From: Candidatus Latescibacterota bacterium
GTDB taxonomy: Bacteria; Latescibacterota; UBA2968; UBA8231
Assembly (NCBI GenBank): GCA_021295675.1
Contig: JAGWBY010000067.1
Coordinates: 18,366 to 25,392, forward strand
Direction of reading: 5' to 3'
Length of the DNA: 7,027 nt
A model generated the notes under the pieces. The model was not told where the DNA came from. It was given only the letters and a program-made list of their open reading frames with translations, and searched no databases. Both the position numbers and the translations under genes were made by a program. Each line of letters begins with the position of its first letter. The first letter of the stretch is position 1. This document shows, in pieces, positions 1 to 6,687 of this stretch.

Positions 1-1946
1 GGCACGAGGTCTCCCCGCTCGTCCCGCGCATCCCACTGCAGCGCGTATGGTCCGGCTGCGGCCTGCGCGTCCAAAATCGCAGTACAGCGACGACCACTCA
101 GGTCGCGCACTTCTACCCGCAGCGTACCCCCAGCGACGCCGAACAAGTCGAATCCAATGGCGACCTGCTCGTTGGTGCCATCGCCGTTGGGTGTGACCAC
201 GGGCGCAGACAGTCCAATCGCCCCGAGAATGCCCAAGGCTTCATCGCTGGATACTACTTGGATGCTATTGCTGGCCACATCGGTGTGGGCGTCTCCCGCT
301 TCAATGGACTGCGGCAAGCTAGCGGCCGAAGTGTTAAAAAGGCGGCTGGCCAAAAAGACCGATGGCTGGAAGACCGCGCCTTGGAAGCGCACGCGAAACG
401 CCTTGTCCTCTTGGAACGCCGTGGGAAAGGTGAAGCGCAACTGCTCGTCGCTGGCGGCGAGGGAAAAATCCTCGCCCTCAGCCGCTGGCTGGTCGTCGAT
501 GGTCAGATCGAGGAAGCGGGTGCCCGGAGGAACTTCCAACTCGATGCCGTCGAACCCCGTGCGGTTGCCGACCTCCGTGCGAATGTGATAGGCAAAGCGC
601 TGGGCCACGCCGAGTGGCACCTCGACGGCACCGTCCACACCAGCGCGTCCGTCGAGGGCAATTTCCGCTAGCGCGCGGTCGGCCAACAGCGGCGATACTT
701 CAAAAGCCAAGCTGTCGAGCACGCCAAAGGCCAGCGGGTCTGCGGTGGTGATGGTAAAGCGAAATTGGAGGAACTCAGCCCCGTCAGAGGAGCGGATCTC
801 GTCGCCCGACGCTTGGTAATTGACCGACCAGTTGTTCCAGTTTTCGATGTCGTCGTCGCGCTTGGCGCGGAAGCCGGCGATTCCCTCGGAAAATCGCTCT
901 ACCACGCGCGGCGAGTCAAAATAGGTGTCCTCATCTACTTCCAGCAGGCGGCCGAGGTCGTCGAAGATGAAGTACGTCTTGGGATTGTCGTCGAAGCCAG
1001 CGCGGGTTTGCAAGTTTAGTCGCACCGGTGCAGTGGGGTCGGCTATGATCTCGCCGGAAGGCAACAGGCGATAGCGAGTGAATTTCCACGTGACCTGTCC
1101 CAAGCTCACGGCTTGGCCGAAGGAATGGGGCGCGGAGATGTAGCGGGCTTCTTGGGGGTAGCCGCGGCCAAAGACTTCGATTTCGGCCAGCAAGGTCGTG
1201 GTGGAGGTCTCCCCGAACTTGAAGCGGAGAAAGCGAGTAAAGCGCAGGTCGGTTGCGAGGGAGACGACGCTGGTGTTGTTGGCAAAGGTGCTGGCGAGAA
1301 TCTCGTCGAGGGGGTGGTACCCCGCCGATCCGGTTGACGTGGTCTCGTCTTCAAAGATCAGCCATTCGACCGGCACGTTGGTCCGGCTGACTTCATAGGC
1401 GCGGGCGAACAGCTCGCGCTGCCGCTGGTTGTCGCTGGTCAGCCCAGTCTGCGGCGGAAAGAACACGATACTGTCAACGGGCACGGGCACGCCCAAGTCG
1501 AGGGTGATGAACTGCACGCTATTGGGACGGCCATCGGCCCGCGCCCTGTGGGTATAGCCAGCGGTTAGTCCGTCGCCATCGACTAGCCCGCGCATGACCT
1601 CTGGGGCGAGGGCGTTGGACCCGCCCCCTAGCCACAGGCGCGGGTGCCACCCAACCTCTAAGGTGTCGGCCTCGATCTGGCGCGGCCCCTTGTGCAAGCT
1701 CCAGCGATAGCCAAAGAGGTTGCGCTGGGTCGTGGCAATGCCCGTGCGCACGAGTTGGCGAGTAACCGTGTGGCCTAGGGGAATCGCCCGCGGTTGAATC
1801 GCCCCAGAGTGCACAGAGTCGTCGAGGGCGATCCAGCGCTCTGCGGCCGCAGCCCAAGGCTCGCCGCTTGTGCCTCCGACGACCCAAGCCGAGGGCGTCT
1901 GCGCTACCACCGAGCTGCTGATGAGGAGCAGCACCAGCCATCGCAT
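1..1946 (-). CDS. Exported multidomain surface protein with discoidin-like and FlgD-like C-terminal domains (3' end outside window)
   Basis: An open frame runs from ATG at 1946 to the left edge without a stop, about 648 codons. The start MRWLVLLLISSSVVAQ is a Sec signal peptide, probably cut after A15 (VVA|Q). Residues ~120-262 resemble an F5/8 type C (discoidin-like) sandwich: 'LVDGD' (121), 'ITLDLG' (147), 'VDSIVFFP', and closing 'AEIEVFGRGY'. Then come 'HSFG' (274-277), a 'DDIENWNNWS' segment, 'FLQFRF' and 'FAYHIRTEVG'. The linker VTPNGDG starts at residue 584, followed by 'VEVRDLSGRR' and 'WDARDERG' (638), the FlgD Ig-like signature. It is a diverged paralogue of the gene just upstream, with the same module order. 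By comparison with that protein about 28 residues are missing at the C-terminus. It starts 14 nt after the upstream stop with only a weak ribosome site (CTGAG), so it is probably co-transcribed. Ligand unknown; binding of carbohydrate or another surface partner is inferred from the discoidin-like part. Confidence 0.88.
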   Translation of the reverse strand, partial: MRWLVLLLISSSVVAQTPSAWVVGGTSGEPWAAAAERWIALDDSVHSGAIQPRAIPLGHTVTRQLVRTGIATTQRNLFGYRWSLHKGPRQIEADTLEVGWHPRLWLGGGSNALAPEVMRGLVDGDGLTAGYTHRARADGRPNSVQFITLDLGVPVPVDSIVFFPPQTGLTSDNQRQRELFARAYEVSRTNVPVEWLIFEDETTSTGSAGYHPLDEILASTFANNTSVVSLATDLRFTRFLRFKFGETSTTTLLAEIEVFGRGYPQEARYISAPHSFGQAVSLGQVTWKFTRYRLLPSGEIIADPTAPVRLNLQTRAGFDDNPKTYFIFDDLGRLLEVDEDTYFDSPRVVERFSEGIAGFRAKRDDDIENWNNWSVNYQASGDEIRSSDGAEFLQFRFTITTADPLAFGVLDSLAFEVSPLLADRALAEIALDGRAGVDGAVEVPLGVAQRFAYHIRTEVGNRTGFDGIELEVPPGTRFLDLTIDDQPAAEGEDFSLAASDEQLRFTFPTAFQEDKAFRVRFQGAVFQPSVFLASRLFNTSAASLPQSIEAGDAHTDVASNSIQVVSSDEALGILGAIGLSAPVVTPNGDGTNEQVAIGFDLFGVAGGTLRVEVRDLSGRRCTAILDAQAAAGPYALQWDARDERGDLV

Positions 1947-1960
1947 GTTGCTCAGCGCGG

Positions 1961-3928
1961 TCAATAGGCCACCCCTATCGGCTCTACGGCGGCAAACACG
2001 TCGAAGTCGGCCTCCACGCCGACGCGGCAGAGGTACAGGCCTGGGGCTACCAGCGCGCCCTGCTCGTCGCGACCGTCCCAAGTTTCCGCGTAAAAACCGG
2101 CTGACCGCGGCTGGGAGACTAGCTGGCGCACTCGGCGTCCGCTGAGGTCGAAAATCTCGACCGCCACGGCTGTATCCGCGGCGAATTGGGACAACACGAG
2201 GTCAATGGCGACGGCATCGTTGCGGCCGTCCCCGTTGGGCGAGATGATGGCCGTTGAAAGTGCTACTTGTAACTCGGGTTGTGCCTGCGTTACAAAGGCG
2301 TTGGTTGCGTTTGTGCCCACTAATTCGCTGGCATTGCCCGGGGCGATGGGATGCGGCGGGACGCTCCCTGCGCCCAAGAGATAGGCGTTGATCGGGGTGT
2401 TGTGCACCAGCAGTCGCAAGCGGAAGGTGATCCGCAGGGGCTGGTTGTTGTCCGCGGCGACGGGCGCGAAGAAAAGGTCGAAGCCGCTGTCGGTTGCCAC
2501 CCATTCAAAGTCTTCCAGCGCTACGAGGGGATCGCCCATTTGCAGGCTCTCGAATACCGGCGGCGGAAACGCTTCGATGCGGACGCCGCGATACCCGGCC
2601 ACGCCGGCTGCGAATTCGGTGCGGATATCGTAGGTAAAGGTTGTGTCAATGCCCCCTGCGACTTCGAGCAGGCCGCTGGCGGGAAAGGGATCGGTGGCGA
2701 GGGCCACCTCGCCGACGGCCTCACTGACCAGTCCAGGCGAAAACTCCACCTGAAAGGTGTCGATGCGCACGGCGTTTTCAGCGTCGCCGTCGAAGAAGAT
2801 GCGAAACTGCATGAATTCCCGCGCTTCGATAGTGCCCGTGCCCGCGATGTGCGTGCTCGGCGACCACGCGCTCCAGTTGTTGACGTCGTCGCGGATGTCG
2901 CCCTTGACGAAATCGCGCACCGGCCCTTGCTCTTCGATCGGCAGAGTGAGATAGTCGGCCCGGTCCAGCTCTTCTAGCAGCTCGCCGGTGGCTGGGTCTT
3001 GGCGGTACAGGGTGCGCCGTGGCAGGTTGGTGTTGTATTCGGCTGCTGGCACTTCCTCTTGGCGACCGGTGTCGCGGTCGCGGCGAAAGTACGATAGAGG
3101 ACTGTCGTCGGCCCCGGTCCGCATCTGGATGGCCGCGGTCGCATCTCCGGTCGTTCCGAGTTGCGTAGTATGCACGCGCAAGCGGCCGTAGTTGACCGGG
3201 CCGCCAAAGGAGTGCAGAACTGACTCGTAGCTAGCGACTGGTACAAAGCCCTGCCCGTAGATTTCAAACTCTGCGATGTTGAACACTGTTTTCGACAACA
3301 CGAGTAACTGGAGGAAGCGACCCTGCAAGGGAGCAAATTCGATATCGACGGTGGATTCGCGGTTGACTTCTACTCGCCGCAAAACCTCGTATTGCGGCCT
3401 GTTGATGTCGTTGAAGTTTTCGCCGTCGTTGACCCGCAGTTCAAAGGCTTTGATAAAGGCGTCGTCGTCGGGAGCGGGAAAGAAGCGGATGCGGTTGACC
3501 GGGAAGGGGGCGCCCAAGTCCCAGAAGAACGTCGCCCCAGCTTGGCTCTGTGCGGTCTTGAACACGCCCGAAGAGGAGGTCGTTGGATCGCCGTCGAGCA
3601 GGTCGAGGGGGCCGGAGACTTGGTTGAAGAAGCCGTCGTTGGACCACGCTCGCGGCTGGCCGCCGAGGGTGAAGTCGCGGGGTTGGCCGTTGAGAAAGCG
3701 TTGGCCCGAAGCGCGAAGCAGTTCGATGAGGTTTTCCCCGGTTTGAAGCTCTAAAGGCTGCAGGGCACCGCCGACGTCCAATGCGCCGATTTGCGTCTCG
3801 GCCTGTGAGATCCACGAAAGCCCTCCCTTGCCAATGTGCCACACCTCGACTTGCGCACTGCTTGGCGCTAGCCCCCCAAGCACCGCTAGGACGATGCCGG
3901 CGAGGGATCTGGGCGCGAGAGCAGTCAT
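1961..3928 (-). CDS. Exported multidomain surface protein with discoidin-like and FlgD-like C-terminal domains
   Basis: A complete 655-aa protein. The N-terminus is a Sec signal peptide with likely cleavage at SSA25|Q26. Residues ~92-228 look like an F5/8 type C-like sandwich: 'LLDGDPTTS' (110-118), 'FFWDLG' (134-139), 'NRIRFFP' (145-151), and closing 'AEFEIYGQG' (219-227). A second module follows with 'HSFGGPVNYG' (239-248), 'DDVNNWSAWS' (347-356), 'FMQFRIFF' (372-379) and 'FSPGLVSEAVGEVAL'. A further beta-rich module holds 'FTYDIRTEF'. The linker ISPNGDGRND starts at residue 562; the last ~75 residues ('VEIFDLSGRRV', 'WDGRDEQG' at 617, 'APGLYLCRV') match the FlgD Ig-like pattern that often ends secreted proteins of FCB-type bacteria. 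The ATG overlaps the stop of the upstream lipoprotein gene by one base (TGATG), which favours translational coupling. Function is unknown; an adhesive or binding role at the surface is an inference. No catalytic motif was seen. Confidence 0.92.
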   Translation of the reverse strand: MTALAPRSLAGIVLAVLGGLAPSSAQVEVWHIGKGGLSWISQAETQIGALDVGGALQPLELQTGENLIELLRASGQRFLNGQPRDFTLGGQPRAWSNDGFFNQVSGPLDLLDGDPTTSSSGVFKTAQSQAGATFFWDLGAPFPVNRIRFFPAPDDDAFIKAFELRVNDGENFNDINRPQYEVLRRVEVNRESTVDIEFAPLQGRFLQLLVLSKTVFNIAEFEIYGQGFVPVASYESVLHSFGGPVNYGRLRVHTTQLGTTGDATAAIQMRTGADDSPLSYFRRDRDTGRQEEVPAAEYNTNLPRRTLYRQDPATGELLEELDRADYLTLPIEEQGPVRDFVKGDIRDDVNNWSAWSPSTHIAGTGTIEAREFMQFRIFFDGDAENAVRIDTFQVEFSPGLVSEAVGEVALATDPFPASGLLEVAGGIDTTFTYDIRTEFAAGVAGYRGVRIEAFPPPVFESLQMGDPLVALEDFEWVATDSGFDLFFAPVAADNNQPLRITFRLRLLVHNTPINAYLLGAGSVPPHPIAPGNASELVGTNATNAFVTQAQPELQVALSTAIISPNGDGRNDAVAIDLVLSQFAADTAVAVEIFDLSGRRVRQLVSQPRSAGFYAETWDGRDEQGALVAPGLYLCRVGVEADFDVFAAVEPIGVAY

Positions 3929-4641
3929 CAGTTGATCCGCGCTGCAGCCGAGGGGTCATACCCTTGCAGGGTGTTGCGCTGGAAGGAGAAGCTCAGGTCA
4001 ATCGCCTCTAGGGGGTCGTCGGCGTAGTCGAAGCGCAAGACGATGTTCGCGATGTGTACTTGGATCGCGCGGACATCGTCGTCGAGGACAGGAAAGACCA
4101 AATACCCCTGTTCTTCGCTGCCGCTGAAGACTAGGGCACCGCTGTACAGCGTCCGCTTGAGCGCGTCGGTGCGGGCTTGAAAGGTCTTGCGCCCTTGGCC
4201 GGTACGGCCCAGCCAAAACGAGCGAAAATACTGGTATAATTCGGCGTAGCTCAGCACCGCGTACTGCCGAGTGTTGGCCGCAGTGATACGCGCGTTGAGC
4301 GGGTCGATTTTTACCTTGGGATATTGATAGTTGTTGACCTTGAGCCGAAAGACGGTAAAGCGCGGCGGCGTCCACTCGTCGCCTGCGGCGGTCCACTCGC
4401 CAAAGGTATAGGGGTTGTTGGACAGGTCTGCCCCGGGGGCGAGGCGATTTAATTCCTCGTCCGTCATGGGTTTGAGCTCAATCGACAGGCGGTCGAGGGC
4501 GTAGGTGATGGAGCCGTCGTCGTTGACGGTCATGCCCTCAGCTTGGCGGCTGGCGGGCTGGAGCGGCGTGTGAAAGTAACGGCCGCAAGCCATCACGAAC
4601 AGAGTCAACAGTAAGGACCAAGCCCAGAGCCGTTTGTGCAC
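3928..4641 (-). CDS. Outer-membrane-type lipoprotein, unknown function
   Basis: A 237-aa protein starting at GTG (codon at 4641). The sequence GAGGGGG ends 7 nt before it, and no later start would keep the signal peptide. The N-terminus MHKRLWAWSLLLTLFVMACG is a lipoprotein signal with lipobox V16-M17-A18-C19; G20 at the +2 position does not suggest inner-membrane retention. The mature part looks beta-rich: 'DDGSITYALDRLSIELKPM' (41-59), 'PRFTVFRLKVNN' (93-104), 'VKIDPLNARI' (110-119), a more helical 'SYAELYQYFRSFW' (131-143), then 'SGALVF' and 'QGYLVFPVLDDD' (178-189) and 'IDLSFSFQRN' near the end. This resembles lipoproteins with one Ig-like sandwich, but I cannot assign a family. It is the first gene of the operon, overlapping the next by one base (TGATG), so it probably works with the two large exported paralogues, perhaps as their anchor or assembly partner (inference). 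Confidence 0.87.
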   Translation of the reverse strand: MHKRLWAWSLLLTLFVMACGRYFHTPLQPASRQAEGMTVNDDGSITYALDRLSIELKPMTDEELNRLAPGADLSNNPYTFGEWTAAGDEWTPPRFTVFRLKVNNYQYPKVKIDPLNARITAANTRQYAVLSYAELYQYFRSFWLGRTGQGRKTFQARTDALKRTLYSGALVFSGSEEQGYLVFPVLDDDVRAIQVHIANIVLRFDYADDPLEAIDLSFSFQRNTLQGYDPSAAARIN

Positions 4642-4648
4642 GGTGCAA

Positions 4649-4655
4649 CCCCCTC
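4649..4655 (-). promoter_or_regulatory. Ribosome binding site supporting the GTG start of the lipoprotein
   Basis: GAGGGGG on the minus strand ends 7 nt before the GTG codon at 4641. It lies only 2 nt after the end of the heptad inverted repeat, so folding of that repeat in mRNA could influence access to this site (inference). Confidence 0.55.
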
Positions 4656-4657
4656 TA

Positions 4658-4737
4658 AGAATTAGGAATTAGGAATTACGTCCCACCGCGCCCCGGCCCT
4701 AGGGGGAGGAAGTTCCCAATTCTTAATTCTTAATTCT
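4658..4737. repeat. Inverted repeat built from three 7-bp units per arm, with GC-rich centre
   Basis: The left arm at 4658-4677 (AGAATTAGGAATTAGGAATT) is three GAATTAG-type heptads in tandem. The right arm at 4718-4737 (AATTCTTAATTCTTAATTCT) is its inverted counterpart. The arms match at 18 of 20 positions and the two differences are G versus A, which would be G-U or A-C pairs depending on the strand transcribed. The 40-nt centre is GC-rich and contains CCCTAGGG and the interrupted palindrome GGAAGTTCC. The element fills most of the gap between the CBM9-like gene and the lipoprotein gene. It might be a small repetitive (MITE- or REP-like) element, an mRNA-stabilising or partial terminating hairpin, or a regulator of the downstream ribosome site. 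There is no U-tract, so it is not a standard intrinsic terminator. Confidence 0.75.
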
Positions 4738-4784
4738 GGTTCTAATTGGCCCGACGGATTCTTAAATACTGCGATGCTTGTTGC

Positions 4785-5696
4785 TTAGAACGAGTCCTTG
4801 ATCTTACCCCAAGTCGATGACTCGACTGCTGTGGCGGCGGCGTACTCGCCGACGCGCAGCAGCTTGGCAATGGAGTAGTACTGCCGCGACGAGGCTTCGG
4901 GGCCGCGAGTGGTCCAGTCGTTGCGACCGCCCGGGGTGCCGTCTTCGCTGGGCGAGAAGCTCGAATCTGGGCCTTCGCCGTCTTCGTACCACATGGCGAA
5001 AGGCAGGCCCAAACCATCTTCACCGGCCACTGCGTCTAGCTGCCACACCTCGCTCTCCGACGGACCAGCGTCCTCTTGGAAGGCGAGGACTTTGACGCTC
5101 CACTCGTAGTACGTGGTGCCGCCTTCGGCCCACAGGTCGGCGGCCCAGGCTTCGGGTGGATCGACGCGCACGGCCATTTCGATCCACGGCGATTCGCCGT
5201 ACTCGGCCCACGCTTCTTGCTCGGTGTAGCGGAAAGGAGGTCGCCCGGTGCCATCAGCCACTCCATGGTGTAGCCGGAGGCCGGGCTGCGCTCACGCCCG
5301 TGATCCTGCGGGTCGAGGCCGACTTGCAGCATGTCGCCGTCCCAGCGGGCGATATTGGTGCCAGCGTGTGCCAGCACGTCGTCAACCGCTTCCAAGAAGC
5401 AGTACCAGCGGTTGTCGTCGCCGCCCTTCCAACCCATGAAGGTGGTGATGAACAGGTCGTCGCGGTCGGGGGCCGCGCCACTCGTCCATGGTCAGGGTGT
5501 ACTCAGGGTCAAACCAACCCCAGTCGTCGCTATGGGCGTCGATGGTGATAGCACCGGGATCGGGAACTTCGAGCATGTAAAACCAAAATCCCTGACTGCC
5601 GTTGCGATCCGCTAGGGCAGGTGGATCGAAAAATTGGGCATTTGCCATCCCTACGAGGGCGAGGCTGAAAATGCCTGCGATTGTAAATCGCCGCAT
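4785..5696 (-). pseudogene. Secreted CBM9/DOMON-like carbohydrate-binding protein, interrupted by two compensating frameshifts
   Basis: The frame opens at ATG 5696 (AGGAG at 5705-5709) with a signal peptide, MRRFTIAGIFSLALVGMANA|Q. It reads well to 'TLTMDEWRG', then degenerates after a G5 run (5468-5472); removing one base gives 'RGPDRDDLFITTFMGWKGG' and a good second frame. Around 5234-5242 one added base (in the CC or TTT run on the coding strand) returns to the original frame: 'MAPGDL-PFRYTEQEAW'. The net shift is zero and the restored product is 303 aa, ending KIKDSF at TAA 4785. The restored chain has the look of a CBM9-like domain: 'GAITIDAHSDDWGWFDP' (48-64), 'DDLFITTFMGW' (79-89), 'DGDMLQVGLDPQD' (119-131), 'YYEWSVKVLAF' (196-206), 'LGLPFAMWYEDGEG' (229-242). 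Such proteins bind sugars outside the cell. The breaks may be sequencing errors or true decay; the flanking coding quality is intact, favouring error. Confidence 0.78.
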
Positions 5697-5704
5697 ATTT
5701 GATA

Positions 5705-5709
5705 CTCCT
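5705..5709 (-). promoter_or_regulatory. Ribosome binding site of the CBM9-like gene
   Basis: AGGAG (within AAGGAG) on the minus strand ends 8 nt before ATG 5696. It fixes the start directly before a clean signal peptide. Confidence 0.7.
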
Positions 5710-5758
5710 TGCGTTTGAGGTGAACGCCAGAAATCTCCAGCGCGTTGATTGAAATGCC

Positions 5759-5787
5759 ATAATAATAAACATGGGTGAGAAAATCAA
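5759..5787 (-). promoter_or_regulatory. Sigma70-type promoter for the CBM9-like gene
   Basis: On the minus strand, TTGATT (5782-5787; first four bases match TTGACA) is followed after exactly 17 nt by TATTAT (5759-5764; 5 of 6 match TATAAT). Transcription would begin near 5752, giving a leader of about 56 nt before ATG 5696. This is the best promoter-like match I found by eye, and it separates this gene's expression from the hydrolase gene that ends only 20 nt upstream. The lineage's sigma factor preference is unknown. Confidence 0.5.
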
Positions 5788-5806
5788 CACACCTACCTCT
5801 GGTGCG

Positions 5807-6592
5807 CTAGCGGGCCGAATAGACTGCGGACTGATTGTATGGGATGATCAGCGGCTCGACTCCGGCGAGCGCAGCCGCCCATTCTTGGGGATCGTAGTTG
5901 CGGGCGACAAAGCAGGCGTAATGGGCTGGCACCGCGGCTTTGAGGCCGAGCGCCGAGGCCGTCTTGGCCGATCCGGCAAAGAAGGGAAATTCTCCTTCGC
6001 TGGGGTGATTGGTCAGCAGCCCGATGTCGGGAGCGAGGTCGCGGATGGGTGCGAGTAATGCTTCGTGTTCGGCGAACGTGTTGACCGGATCGCCAGAGAT
6101 GTACACGCGCACGCCGCCGGCTTCCACCACGTAGCCGAGGTGGGTTACATCGGGTGGGGCGATGTCGTCGCTGGGCAGGCCCTCCGGGGGTTTGGCGTAC
6201 ACCGCGTGGGCCGTCATGGTACCCAGTTTGGCTGCGTCTCCGGCGGCAATCGTCGATGCTGCGGCAGTAATGCCAGCATCGCGGACGCGCTGGATGCTCT
6301 CCGCTGGGCCGACGATCTGCACGTCTGGATAGGCTGCGGTAATGCGCGCAATGGACTCGGTGCAAGTGTGGTCGCCGTGGTCGTGGGTCAGGAGTACGAA
6401 ATCCGTGTGCAGCGACGCTTCGTGGAGTGGCGGGCGGGCGTGGATGAAGCGGTCGGCTGGCCGCTCGTGAGGGTAGTAAGGATCGACTTGGACGATGGTC
6501 CCCTGCGCGTCCTTGAGGCCAAACGTGCTCTGGCCAAACCAGTGGATGCCGACTGCGCCTTCGCGTACTTCCAGCGATTCAAATGGGTGCAT
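5807..6592 (-). CDS. UlaG-like metallo-beta-lactamase-fold metal-dependent hydrolase
   Basis: A 261-aa cytoplasmic protein with no signal peptide. Signatures in order: 'WFGQSTFGLKD' (18-28) and 'VQVDPYY' (34-40), typical of the UlaG/COG2220 N-terminus; the metal-binding motif T69-H-D-H-G-D-H75; 'HLGYVVEAGGVRVYISGDP' (151-169) with ligand D168; and 'VPAHYACFVARNYDP' (221-235) with the final metal-site H224. The length is usual for the family, and all expected metal ligands appear present. UlaG opens the lactone of L-ascorbate-6-phosphate, but relatives have varied substrates and nothing nearby points to ascorbate use, so the substrate is open. I chose ATG 6592, because AGGGAG sits 5 nt before it; an in-frame TTG at 6607 would place that ribosome site inside the gene. 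It is divergent from the gene at 6688. Confidence 0.9.
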   Translation of the reverse strand: MHPFESLEVREGAVGIHWFGQSTFGLKDAQGTIVQVDPYYPHERPADRFIHARPPLHEASLHTDFVLLTHDHGDHTCTESIARITAAYPDVQIVGPAESIQRVRDAGITAAASTIAAGDAAKLGTMTAHAVYAKPPEGLPSDDIAPPDVTHLGYVVEAGGVRVYISGDPVNTFAEHEALLAPIRDLAPDIGLLTNHPSEGEFPFFAGSAKTASALGLKAAVPAHYACFVARNYDPQEWAAALAGVEPLIIPYNQSAVYSAR

Positions 6593-6597
6593 GATTT

Positions 6598-6603
6598 CTC
6601 CCT
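6598..6603 (-). promoter_or_regulatory. Ribosome binding site deciding the ATG start of the UlaG-like gene
   Basis: AGGGAG on the minus strand, 5 nt before ATG 6592. It makes this start preferable to the upstream in-frame TTG at 6607. Confidence 0.7.
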
Positions 6604-6614
6604 GCAAGAGTGAA

Positions 6615-6632
6615 GCCGGGTTGCAACCCGGC
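6615..6632. repeat. Perfect 18-bp palindrome in the divergent intergenic region
   Basis: GCCGGGTTGCAACCCGGC is identical to its own reverse complement. It lies between the two divergent genes, 22 nt from the ATG of the UlaG-like gene and 55 nt from the ATG of the plus-strand gene. Symmetry and position fit an operator for a dimeric regulator acting on one or both genes. It could also be a copy of a dispersed REP-like palindrome. A cruciform or hairpin with no loop is less likely, and there is no U-tract for termination. Confidence 0.65.
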
Positions 6633-6675
6633 GTGCGTTCCGTAAGTTTCGGTAAAAGTTATGCGGAGGGATAAT

Positions 6676-6681
6676 GGGGAG
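6676..6681 (+). promoter_or_regulatory. Ribosome binding site of the plus-strand gene
   Basis: GGGGAG lies 6 nt before ATG 6688. It favours that start over an in-frame ATG at 6661, which would add nine residues and put this site inside the coding region. Confidence 0.6.
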
Positions 6682-6687
6682 CAAACG

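Noticed and set aside
258..1337. Several plus-strand open frames of 74-143 codons opposite the left-edge surface protein gene
   Set aside because: They lie antisense to a continuous minus-strand frame with signal peptide and recognisable domains. Their products are Arg/Ala/Val-rich without motifs, as expected from mirror frames of GC-rich codons.
1519..1941. A 140-codon minus-strand frame overlapping the start of the left-edge surface protein gene
   Set aside because: It is the same strand but a different frame, with an Arg/Pro/His-rich composition and no signal peptide. The frame from ATG 1946 gives a clear signal peptide and paralogy to the upstream gene.
4658..4737. Heptad inverted repeat as an intrinsic terminator for the CBM9-like gene
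   Set aside because: The stem is AT-rich, the loop is 40 nt, and no run of T follows the stem on the minus strand; the next bases are the ribosome site of the lipoprotein gene.
5234..5472. Programmed ribosomal frameshifting in the CBM9-like gene
   Set aside because: Two opposite shifts would be needed in one message. I saw no classic slippery heptamer with a following structure, and secreted binding proteins of this type are not known to use it.
6593..6607. Upstream TTG start (6607) for the UlaG-like gene
   Set aside because: AGGGAG at 6598-6603 would then be inside the coding region, and it is ideally spaced for ATG 6592.
6065..6613. A 182-codon plus-strand frame opposite the UlaG-like hydrolase
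   Set aside because: The opposite strand has a complete set of metal-site motifs and a good ribosome site, so this frame is a mirror artefact.
6647..6675. GATAAT at 6670-6675 as a -10 box for the plus-strand gene
   Set aside because: There is no acceptable -35 about 17 nt upstream, and transcription would begin within or just past the ribosome site.
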